NCBI RefSeq assembly: GCF_016097555.1
Contig: NC_054703.1
Location: 34,904,755 to 34,968,754 of the forward strand
Reading direction: 5' to 3'
From: Gigantopelta aegis
Lineage: Eukaryota; Mollusca; Gastropoda; Neomphalida; Peltospiridae
DNA length: 64,000 nucleotides
This document shows positions 1 to 12,000 of the stretch, piece after piece. Each line of letters opens with the position of its first letter. The stretch's first letter is position 1. Under the pieces are notes generated by a model that saw nothing but the letters and a program-made list of their open reading frames with translations, had not been told where the DNA came from and ran no database searches. The position numbers and the translations under genes are program-made.

Positions 1-67
1 AAACCCTCTGGAAGGAACGTGTACGCTGGAATTTTCAATCGGTTAAGTTTTGTGTTGAACTACAGCA
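1..67 (+). promoter_or_regulatory. PSAT1: PSAT1 5' UTR (partial)
   Basis: Sequence before the PSAT1 start codon. An in-frame TGA at 56-58 precedes the ATG at 68, so the ATG is the first possible start in this frame. The start context has G at -3 and G at +4, which is favourable. No TATA box is visible; the promoter probably lies partly or wholly outside the window. Confidence 0.6.
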
Positions 68-127
68 ATGGCTGCTACTAAAAGAGTGATTAACTTTTCG
101 CCAGGTCCAGCGAAACTTCCGGAGGAT
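68..127 (+). CDS. PSAT1: PSAT1 exon 1
   Basis: Encodes residues 1-20, [20 protein letters not shown], the conserved N-terminal phosphate-loop strand of PSAT. The donor is GTGAGG directly after GAT, phase 0. The start is fixed by the upstream in-frame stop at 56-58. Confidence 0.95.
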
Positions 128-3100
128 GTGAGGATTTTGTTCACTGTTGTTTTGTGTTTTCGTATGTGCCGGTTTTGCGTTTTCTTTTCTTGGATTTCTG
201 CGGAACCGGCTTTTTTTTTAATCGCTGGATGTTAACAAAACATATACACATGTGTAAATAGGGTCTGAGGGTACCTGATTTCCAGTGAAAACCAAATCAT
301 GAGTATTTAAGAAAACGAAAAATTAAACTATTTTTGTGCTAATGATTTGTGCCGATTGATATCAAGTTGAATTATCTAACCCCCACTCCCCGTATTTCTT
401 TTTTTCTTAAAGTTTTTTGGGGGTTTCTTTTCTTCTTCTTTTTTCAATTTATTGAACAATATATATTTCAAAAGACATTTTATTTTTATTTCTTTAATCG
501 TTTGTTTGGGTTGGGGTGGGGGTTTTAAAAATTATTTTGTGTCATAGCTTTTTGTTTCTTCTTTTTTTTTCATTACATTTTCATGTATCCATCAAAAATT
601 AAATTAATTTTAATTCACTTTTTACATTTTTTCTCTCTTTAACTCCCCCACCATGTTACAGCCCTGTCTAAGATTGACAGTTCCCTAACCTAACCCTAAC
701 CACCCCTAACCCTAACTAAAAATAATATCCAATTCTAGCCAAGTTTTAAACATTGGGGGCAGGGAGAATTTAGCTGGTCAATTAAAGGGACATTCCTGAG
801 TTTGCTGCAATTTTTAACAGAGACTTTTTAACGATTGTAATTACATATCAAATATATTTTTCTGCATAAAATATTAGTGGCTGTATATTAAACATGTCTC
901 TGATCGTTCTATTATTTGTACTATGTTAAATTTCATTTTATTTGCTAAAATATTTGTTTTCGTATGTACGAAATTATTTGAAGACAAAATCCAGTTTGGG
1001 CTTCTTACAAATATTAAGATGACTAGAAACACATTGAATATAGAGATACTGATAATCTAAACGAACATATATTTAATATATATGTAAGTTTAATCGTAGA
1101 TATATTTTATTAGTCGGAAACATCTTACAATGCAGCAAACTCAGGAATGTCCCTTTAAGAGAAACATCTTACAAAGCAGCAAACTCAGGAATGTCTGAGG
1201 GCAGGACTTGTAGAACTGTCAATAAAAATCCACTAGCCATCAGATCAGTGATTAATTGTTTTTAATAACCATGATTAAAATTCACTAGCTCTACTTCAAG
1301 TAAATACAATTTTACTAATAAGAATATTATTTGGATATGTCACCTAAAGAAGAAGATAGAGCTTAAAACCCCTTAACATTTGAGGGGAGGAAGGGACAGG
1401 ATATTCATATTGACAAACTGTTTTCACTAGCCGTCGGGCATGGCAATAGTAGTTATTTACTAGCCCAACATTGAATATCACTAGCCATGGGAGTGGGACT
1501 ACCATAATCTAGAAGCCCTGTCATGGCATGGCAATAGCAGTTATTTACTAGCCCAACATTGAATATCACTAGCCATGGGAGTGGGACTACCATAATCTAG
1601 AAGCCCTGTCATGGCATGGCAATAGCAGTTATTTACTAGCCCAACATTGAATATCACTAGCCATGGGAGTGGGGCTACCATAATCTAGCATTTGATGTCT
1701 GTCGAAGTTTATCATGATGGTCTACTTTCAACTAGGTGTTTGCTAGGTGGTGTGTGGTTATGTGCGTGACGGTTTGAGGATTACTTCACAGCCTGTCCGC
1801 TTGTCTGCAGTCATATCAACTAACAATAGAAAAGATAAAAACATACCACGTTACTGCTATCGGCTTTCACAACTGTGGCCAAACAATGTATTGTCAAACG
1901 TTTTTTAGTTGGAAATTCAGACTCGTAACAACACTACACGCTTTGAGAGGAAAGCAAGATTTTGTATTTTTATTTGACAAAGAATTAGGGCAGGGCGGCG
2001 ATAATCAGGGGCGGTGCGGGAACAAACACGGCAGAGCGGAACAAAATGGGGGCAGGGCGCAGCGCCCCTCTATTTATTGCTAGCTAGAACACTGCTATTG
2101 AAAACGATTTGTCAGATGTTGCTGTTAAAGGGACATTCCCGAGTTTGCTGCATTCTAAAATGTTTCCGACTAATAAAACATTTCTACGATTAAACTTGCA
2201 TATTAAATATATTTTCGGGTTTAGAATATCAGTGTCTGTATATTCAATGTGTTTCTGGTCATCTTAATATTTGTAAGAAGCCCAAACAGGATTTTGTGTT
2301 CAAATAATTTTGTACGTACGAAAAAAATCTTTTTTATAAAATAAAATGAAATTAAACTAGTACAAATAGAACGACCAGAAACACGTTTAATATACAGTCA
2401 CTAATATTTTATGCAGAAAAATATATTTGATATGTAATTACAATTGTTAAAAAGTCTTAGTCGATAACATCTTTAAAATTGCACCAAACTCAGGAATGTC
2501 CCTTTAAGTCTATTTTGTAAATATGAATATCCTGCCCCCACCCCACTCACCCAGTGTTGGTGTTTTTAACCTCTTTAGGTGACATCTGATTATTACTATT
2601 ATTTAGTAAAATTGTATTAACTTAAAGTAGTGCTAGTGAATTTTGAATCGTGGCTAGTAAATTTTTTAAATCACTGATCCCATGGCTAGTGGATTTTATA
2701 AAGATTCTAGAAGCCCTGCTATGTTATAGCAGCAGGTTTCCTTTCTATAGCCATGTTTCTCTCAACAAGTTGGCAAGATAACCAACTTTTAGGCACCAAT
2801 TACTAGCCGTAATTTAAAAGTGATTAAGGGTAGGACATGACCCAGTGGTAAACCGTGCGCTTAATGCATGGTCGGTGTGGGATCGATCCCCGTTGGTGGG
2901 CCCATTGGGCTATTTCTCATTCCAGTCGGTGCACCACAACTGGTATATCAAACGCCATGGTATGTGCTATCCTGTCTGTGGGATGGTACATATATAGATA
3001 AAATATTCCTTGCTACTAATGGGAAAAATGTAGCTGGTTTCCTCTCTAAGACTATGTCAGAATTACCAAATGTTTGACATCCAGTAGCCGATGATTAATA

Positions 3101-5995
3101 TATCAATGTGCTCTAGTGGTGTTCTTAAACAAAACTATTGTTTTCTTGCAGTTTTTTATTAGTGAATAGTTTACGTGGTGGCTGCTGATACTAACTGTAG
3201 ATAAGTTGTCAAAACAGGTTGCACACAAAATCAATGTGTCATTAAAAAAACAACATCTTTCCTTTTCTTTGATCTGATTTCAGAATTTTTTTCCTTTCAG
3301 GTTTTGCACAAAGCCCAGGCTGAGATGATTGACTATGGAGGAACAGGCGTCAGTGTTATGGGTTGGTATTTTTAGAAATTAAAGTCACCGAACCCACTTA
3401 CATGTAGTTTCAACCCATGAAAATTAAAGTCACCGAACCCACTTACATGTAGTTTCAACCCATGAAAATTAAAGTCACCGAACCCACTTACATGTAGTTT
3501 CAACCCATGAAAATGGAAATGTTTTATTTAACGCACACTCCACACATTTTATTTACGGATATTGAGAGAGGAAACCCGCTGTCGCCACTTCATGGGCTAC
3601 TCTTTTTTGATTAGCAGCAAGGGATCTTTTATATGCACCATCCCACATACAGGATAGTACACAGCACATTGATTTATTAATCATCGGCTATTGTGTGTCA
3701 AACATATGGTCATAGAGATGAAACCCGCAACATTTTTCCATTGGTAGCAAGGGATCTTTTATATGCACCATCCCACAGGCAGGACAGTAAATACCACAGC
3801 CTTAGATATACCATTAGTGGTGCACTGGTTGGAACGTTCTTGGCGTGAATCTACAAACCTGTAAGACAATATAGTGAAACAAGAATCTGTGATGCTGAAA
3901 CCAAAATCAAAATAGGCCATCGGTCTACAGGCTGGTAGGTACTGGGTTCGGATCCCAGTCGAGGCATGGGATTTTTAATCCAAATACCGACTCCATACCC
4001 TGAGTAAGTGCTCCGCAAGGCTCAATGGGTAGGTGTAAACCACTTGCACCGACCAGTGATCCATAACTGGTTCAACAAAGGTCATGGTTTGTGCTATACT
4101 ACCTGTGGGAAGCCACAAATAAAAGATCCCTTGCTGCCTGTTGTAAAAGAGTAGCCTATGTGGTGACAGCGGGTTTCCTCTAAAAGCAGTGTCACAATGG
4201 CCATATGTTTGACATCCAATAGCCAATGATAAGATAAAAAATCAATGTGCTCTAGTGGCGTCGTTAAATAAAACAAAACTTTTTAATTGCAAGGGTTGTT
4301 GAGAGTGATCCATCTTTTAACTCTTCAGTGTTTTAACACCTCGAGCAAACACTCTCTACCACTGGTCTAGACATCTTGGCTGTGGTTGCATGTCACATAC
4401 ATCATGATCACCAGAGATCAATATATGCCATTATCCAGGGCGACCATCTTTCCGGAATTTTTTACCCATTTCCCGAATTAATGACAAATATCCGGAATTT
4501 TTTCCAAATTCACTATCATTATTCTTTTTGGAAGCAACCATTTCTGAATATATTTTAAATTTTCTATATTTTTAAATCCCGATTTATTAAACAGAGTTTA
4601 TCATTCTCCATTGCAACCTGAACTTGGTATTATCGACTGTTTCGTGCTATTACTAAGACATTTGTCTATTGGCTGTATTTGTCAACAGCCGACCAATGAA
4701 AATATTTTTGTCAATCGAGTAAACTGAAGCCATGTATGAAATTTGTCTTACTTGCTATGTAGTTTATGTATTCATTTTAAAGATATTTCAAATATCATAT
4801 AGTAATTACTACGAGACAGAAATCGGTTCTATGGCGATGCATGCAACTTCGCCACGGTGTGTAAAAACCTGAACATATAACAACACTTGCTATCGTACAA
4901 AAACAAAAACGGATCCACAATTCTCTTCTTAAGTTCTTTTCACGTTCAACGTTTCACTAAATACTATTTTGCTACCAGTAATCTGTGACTCATTCATGAC
5001 ATTAATATTAATTAAGTAAGGCCAAAAAAAAGAAAAAAGGTGTGTTTCCGGTCGACCAACCGTCCCTAGTTTTACCCCCTCCCACCCCCGACCAAAAATC
5101 ACCAAACGATACATTTTGCACATGTAATTCCCTTCCGAAAAACATCGAGAAATTATGGACAAGCTTTTGTAATAGAGTTCCTTCCCCTGATTAGCTACCA
5201 CCGAACAGCTTGGTCGGTCACGGAAGTAACCGAATGTACGAACATAGCCTTGGTACAGGTTATTTCGATTAAATATAATCGTATCAATTTAGCTTAATTC
5301 TCGTCTTCACTTAAATCAACAGGTCTTATTATTAATGCATCTCAAATGTTTGCATATAAAGTATTTAAATTAAGAACAACGAAATTAATACAAATGTCCC
5401 ATTAATTTAAGGAAATACACAAACAGTGCATACCAATACTACTACTACTACTACTACTCCGACAACAACAATAACAATCATGATAATGATGATAAATAAT
5501 AATAATAATAATAATAATTATTATTATTATTATTATGATAGTATTCAATTTAAAAAAACAACAAAAAAACCTACCTACCTACCCTAATTTTGGGGGGGAT
5601 GCAATCGGAAACACACCTATTTTGGGGGGGGGCCTAATATACATGTACCTATCGATCTTGTTTTATTCAAGTAAGTTAAACTATAAAAAATGTAAATTTT
5701 TACAAACCATTGTTAGATTTTGCCGCCAAAAGTGCTACACTAATAGTAAAGTAAGCGTAATGCAAAACGATAGGCAGTCTTAATGTGGGTACCAGACGTT
5801 TCATCCCCGATTCAGTTATCCACAAATTAGTTCGACCCCACTGATGAAATAGTGCAAATGTGGCAATGTACCTACATAAAATAACATTGGTCCCAAGTTT
5901 GTCACTTTATTACTAATCTGTAGGTGGGAGTGAAATTGTATTACACAATTTGCTAATAAAATGGGGCTTTTAGGGGTTTTTTTGTGTGGTCGGTC

Positions 5996-6036
<41 letters not shown>

Positions 6037-9000
6037 TAATTCTGTTAATTGCTGTACTAGGTATAGAAACTTTTATTTACAATGATGGAATATATTTATC
6101 ATGTTTTGTAAACTAGACAAGCCATAAAGTAAGGCTATGCTTAAAAAGGAATTAGAAAAATTCTGCCAATTATGTGGATTGATTTATACTTTAATTATTG
6201 AATACATAACATTCCAATAAATAATAGTAAAAAATTATTGTTATGTATCTCTTTGGTTGTTATTATTTTTTTAAATATGTCAAATATGGCACTGTTTAAA
6301 TTATTTTTTATATTTTTGAAAATGGCGTTTTCGCATGCTTTAAACTATTGTTTTGAAAGGGGCGTTCGCGCACTTAAAAATGAAAATTCTGAGAAAATAT
6401 TTCCATTAGGTTGGTCGTCCTGATTATCTGTCACACTGTAACAGGTATGCCTCATGTATTCACGACAGATCATGCCTGTAATTAAACAACAGAAATTTAT
6501 GTATTGATAAAACAATTGCTAATTTATACAGAGCATAACATTGTTGCAATATCACCAGAGATGAATATATGCCATTATCTGTCACACTGTAACAGGTGTG
6601 CTTCGTGTATTCACAGCACATGCCTGTAATTAAACAACAGAAATTTATGTAGTGATAAAACAATTGCTAATTTATACAGAGCATAACGTTGTAATGTATT
6701 TCGTTATATTACATGTAATTATACATATATAATTCTCGGCAAATATATATATATATTAAATATATATATTAAAGGCCGTCAGTTAAAAGTTATAAAACAT
6801 TTCGAAACTGTAAACGATCTTTAGGACTGATCTATAGGACTCTGCTTAGTTTCGTTTCACTGACACATACCCAGCTTGACCCGACCTCATTTGAATATGT
6901 AATTTTTGCACACGGCACGCTAGTTAGGTTACAGAGAAATGCGTGTTTTGCAATCGTGTGAGTAATTTTCACTTGTGCCCTTTTTGGGGGGGGGGTTCAC
7001 GCTTTGTAATCATACTGGAACAAATAAAATATTATCATGTATTTTTTTTTTCTTTGCAACTAATGCAAGATTACGAAATTAGCATTATCAAGTTCTTGTT
7101 CATATTTTCATAAAAATAGCGGGGTTTGTCAACGGTGTTTTGTTTACGAAACTTTCCCATTAGGTGAAATGAAACTGAAAGCAACACAATCAACAATTAT
7201 TTATTGTTTGAATTTAAGGAAGAATGGATCTCTTTATTATTATTAAATACAAACAGTAATTAACAGTAATTAAGATTGTGGCTTTATTTTAACTGCGGCT
7301 TATTTAAAGGTGCGGTTTATGTACGAACAAAGGTCGGAAATTGGTCTAAAAATAAGTGGTGCGGTTTATACACCAGTGCGTGTAATAAGCCGGAAAATAT
7401 GGTAATGTTAACAGTTGTGAAACTAACCTATAATAATTAGCATACCATGGCTCGTGTTACTGTATTTAATATGGAATTGACAATTAATGTTAACAGGTGT
7501 GAAGCTAAGCTATAACAATTGGCATACCATGGCTCATGTTACTGTATTTAATATGAATTGACAATTAATGTTAACAGGTGTGAAGCTAACCTATAACAAT
7601 TGGCATACCATGGCTCATGTTACTGTATATCTGTTTCTGAATTTTGTTGTCAGTATTTGAATAAAATCACTTTGCAACGGTGGGATGTAGCCCAGTGGTA
7701 AAGTGCTCGCTTGATGGATGGTCAATTTGGGATCGATCCCCACCGGTGGCCCCATTGGGCTATTTCTTGTTCCAGCCAGTGCACCACGACTGGTGTAACA
7801 AAGCCATGGTATGTACTATCCTGTCTGTGGAATGGTGCATATAAAAGATCCCTTGCTGCTAATAGAAAAGAGTAGCCCATGAAGTGGCGACAGCGGGTTT
7901 CTTCTCTCAATATCTGTGTGGTTCTTAACCATATGTCTGACGCCATATAACCGTAAATAAAATGTGTTGAGTGCGTCGTTAAATAAAACATTTCCTTCCT
8001 TCACTTTGCAAATCCCAGTTCGTAACAACATTAAAGTGAGTGCATGAAGGGTTTGGGGGTTTTCGTTTTTCTTCAGAATGCTTATAAACTTTTGAAAATG
8101 GAAGATTATTATTTTTTTAATTCTGAAGATTACTAATGTATAATGTAACTATGATGAAGAAAAAAATTTCATTAAAAAAAAAATGTATCATTGCAAAGTA
8201 CGAGTATGAAACGAAATTACCGTTAGATATATATTTGTTTGTCAGCAAGGCGGAAACAAAAAAGGTCCTTCGCTGATTTTTATGAACTATGAAAAGTATT
8301 GGCCAGTGGCCTTGAACGTTTTTTTTTTTTCACGACTGATTGTTTTCCATCATTTTTTCAGAATTAAGTCACAGATCATCACACTTTGTAAAGATCATTG
8401 GTTCAGCAGAGAAGAACTTCCGAGACTTACTGTAAGTATTTAAACATGACGATCTTTGTACACTTTGTAAAGATCATTGGTTCAGCAGAGAAGAACTTCC
8501 GAGACTTACTGTAAGTATTTAAACATGACGATCTTTGTACACTTTCTAAAGATCATTGGTTCAGCAGAGAAGAACTTGCGAGACTTACTGTAAGTATTTA
8601 AACATGACGATCTTTGTACACTTTCTAAAGATCATTGGTTCAGCAGAGAAGAACTTGCGAGACTTACTGTAAGTATTTAAACATGACGATCTTTGTACAC
8701 TTTGTAAAGATCACTGGTTCAGCAGAGAAGAACTTCCGAGACTTACTGTAAGTATTTAAACATGACGATCTTTGTACACTTTGTAAAGATCACTGGTTCA
8801 GCAGAGAAGAACTTGCGAGACTTACTGTAAGTATTTAAACATGACGATCTTTGTACACTTTGTAAAGATCATTGGTTCAGCAGAGAAGAACTTCCGAGAC
8901 TTACTGTAAGTATTTAAACATGACGATCTTTGTACACTTTCAGGGCAGGACATAGCTCAGTGGTACATCGCTTGCCTGATTCGCGATCGATATAGGATCG

Positions 9001-12000
9001 ATCCCCGTCAGTGGGCCCATTGGGCTATTTCTCATTCCAGCCAGTGCTCCACAACTGGTGTAACAAAGGCCGTGGTATGTGCTATCCTGTCTGTCGGATG
9101 ATGCATATAAAAGATACCTTGCTGCTAATCGAAAAGTGTAGCCCTTGAATAGCCCATAAATAGAGTAAACATTTATAGATACTGTAAATCAGGAAATGTT
9201 AGCGAGCATAATGTAGGTATTTAAAGATATCATTTTTGTAGAATTTCATAAATATACAGTAGATATTTATAATTAAACTCTTTTTTTACCTTTAGATATA
9301 TTAACAGTAAACATAGTTTTTGACAAAGTTATGGGCCTTGGTCAAGGAGGTATGAAGATTTGTTTTCCAAAAAAATTTTTTGCAGTGCCTCAAAATATTG
9401 AAATACAATTTTGTGTATAGCTTTATCATATTCCGTTACATTCCGTTTCATGGTGATTTACCCATTTTTCATAGTTATGTCCCTTGTACTTACATTTAGA
9501 AGCTACAAAATTTTATTGGATCCAGTAGGGGACATGTGTTGCTTTAGCAGTACTCTCAGAATGTTTGTTAATTAATATTTGTTAAAATGTTTTAATACTA
9601 TTTTAAACAGACATTCATTCCTGGGGGGTTTTTCAGCCACATCCCTGACAACTACCGGGTTATCTTCACACAAGGGGGCGGCACCGGTCAGTTCGCAGCC
9701 GCGCCTCTCAACCTGATGAAGTTGAAGGAAGGTGCGACGGCCGACTACATTATCACGGGCAGCTGGTCGATGAAAGCCGCAAAGGAAGCCGAGAAATATG
9801 GAACCGTTAACAAAGTCCTGCCAAAGTTGGACAAATACACAGGTACTGGCTTTCATACAGGTTGTGAACATCGTAGAAAATCATGGAATTTAAAGTCATT
9901 TTCTAGGCCTGGAAAGTTATGGAATTTTGTGTTGGGTCATTGAAAATTGTGGAAAAAGAAGATTGATGAAAATTTTCTTTTTTATTTATTTAAAATAACA
10001 CCAGAAGAGGAATTATTAGGCTTCTAGTGTTTTTCCTAGAAATTAATTAAATTCCTGTGTTCCTTCATGCTACAAAAGGGTTAAAACGATTTCGAAACAG
10101 CGTGTGTGGTGTATGTTTCAAGTCACACGATAACTACAACTCTGCCTGCCAGCAACTCTGCCTGTTGCAGTGTAATCTGGCCTTTAATAACTCTTTTAAG
10201 TTTGTGATTATACATTTTATTTCCATGTTTCAGTTATCCCAGACCAGGCGGAGTGGAATTTAAACCCAGACGCATCATATGTCTTTTACTGCGCTAATGA
10301 AACTATTCATGGTAAGTATCGCTTAGTGTCATGGATAACTAGGAAACATCTATGATGACTCAGTCTGTTAAAGCATTTGCAAATCTAACTTCCTCAGAGG
10401 CATTGTGTGTCTTCTACTATGTTAATGAAACTATTCATGGTAAGTGGCCTCAGATTACAGTTATCTTCCTATTTGGTTATCCAAAATCCGGAAATTTGAC
10501 CGCGCAAGTAGTCTGCTGTTTGACTGTGATTATTTCATGGCAGACAACTTTGGAGTGGCAACTATTTTACTGAAGTGACAGTGCAGAGCATGTCATTTGT
10601 AAACATGTGTAACTTGTTGACATTCAAGACTTGTTTGTGGTAATTCCAGTCCAAACAAAAGTAGTGCTTTTTGTGTAAAATGGGTGTACTCCGGCCTGGT
10701 TTAGAGGGTGTGTTTGTTTAAACCAATATGCTGGGAGAAAGAGCTGGACAACAGGGTTGTCCTTTTCAGGGTATGTGTCTCCCAAGCAGGCAAAGGTACA
10801 TACAAAAATCCACGAGCCTGCTGTTATAGCCACTAAGGCTATATAGAAACGTATAGTGACACTAATTGCAGTCTGTGGCCCAAGTATTGCTTAGCAATGT
10901 GGATAATTGGGAAACATCTATGATGACTCAGTCTGTTAATGCCTTTTGTAAATTTAACCAAATGAGTGGATATTTTTGGTATACATATTTTGCAAGACTT
11001 GCAGTCTAAAGCTTTTACTTAAACAGAAGGTGGGGAGGCATTTATTTGGTGACTTGGTCTGTTAGGGTGTTTTGCAAATCATCCACTTTATGATTCAGTA
11101 TTGTTCTATTTTGTTTGAATCAGAGTTTCTGCTAAAATAAATTACGGTGTTATAAGTAATGTCTGTGGCTGCAACCTTCATATATGGTTTGTTTTAAAGG
11201 GCTAAGAAATGCTGTTAATATACATTTTGCTTGTATTTGGGACTTAATCTGAACACTGTGAAATTGGGCAAAATTTCTAAATATTACCCGTGTCAAAACA
11301 TTTCATCTCAAATGAAAATATTTGTGATTTTAGTTTCAGAGAACGTTTTTTTTTTTTTCAAAATGATTATTAGCCATATATATATTTAGTCAATATCCAC
11401 CTCAATAATTCTGAATAAAAATATTATTGGTAGTAAATCTTAAGGCGAGATGAATTTTACTTGTAGAATGCTGGAAATTCCATTTCAGGACATCTAGTTT
11501 TCACAATTTTACGGGGGAGCATATCTTCGAATCTCTTAGAGACTTTGCTTTACGCCCTCAATCTCAGTCATCCCTCAATGTTTACTTGCTTCCACCGTGC
11601 TTGACAGTAGCCCAGTGGTAAAGCATGCAGTCAGTCTGGGATCAATCACCATCGGTGGGCCCATTGGGCTATTTCTCGGTCCAGCCAGTGCACCATGACT
11701 GGTATATCGAAGGCCGTGGTATGTACTACCCTGTCTGTGGGATGGTCCATATAAAAGATCCCTTGCTGCTAATCGATAAGAATAGCCCATGAGGTGGTGA
11801 CAGCAGGTTTCCTCTCTCAATATCTGCATGGTCCTTAACCATGTGTCTAATGCCATATATCCATAAATAAAATGTGTTGAGTGTGTGGTTAAATGAAACA
11901 TTTCTTTCTTTCTTTCCGTGCTTGACATTAAATCATTCATCGATATACTTCTTGATATACTTTTATCTTTCTACTTATTTCTCTACTTACTGACTTGTTT

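Larger units (their letters stand above)
128..3300 (+). other. PSAT1: PSAT1 intron 1
   Basis: Intron of 3.17 kb ending in a T-rich tract and TTTCAG. The first 550 bases are T-rich with no gene. It then holds a short telomere-like tract (683-716), two M1 MITEs in opposite orientation (782-1158 and 2125-2507), an 88-bp triplicate (1438-1690) and a head A SINE (2826-3137). Nothing recognisable was seen at 1700-2120 or 2510-2820. Confidence 0.85.
3362..8361 (+). other. PSAT1: PSAT1 intron 2
   Basis: Intron of 5.0 kb between phase-1 junctions. It contains a 45-bp triplicate, compound SINEs (3518-4286), simple repeats at 5440-5536 and 6000-6034, two tandem repeats (6425-6690 and 7400-7630) and a head A SINE (7680-8003). 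The stretches 4290-5430, 5540-6000, 6035-6420 and 6690-7400 hold no gene I can recognise; they are AT-rich with short G runs. Confidence 0.85.

Noticed and set aside
7685-7760. tRNA genes at the SINE heads (A box TAGCCCAGTGG, B box GGATCGATCCC)
   Set aside because: They are SINE heads: no proper acceptor stem or anticodon arm, and always followed by the SINE body. Head B is more tRNA-like but is likewise continuous with SINE sequence.
9572-9871. 99-codon minus-strand open frame over PSAT1 exon 4
   Set aside because: Antisense shadow of a conserved coding exon.
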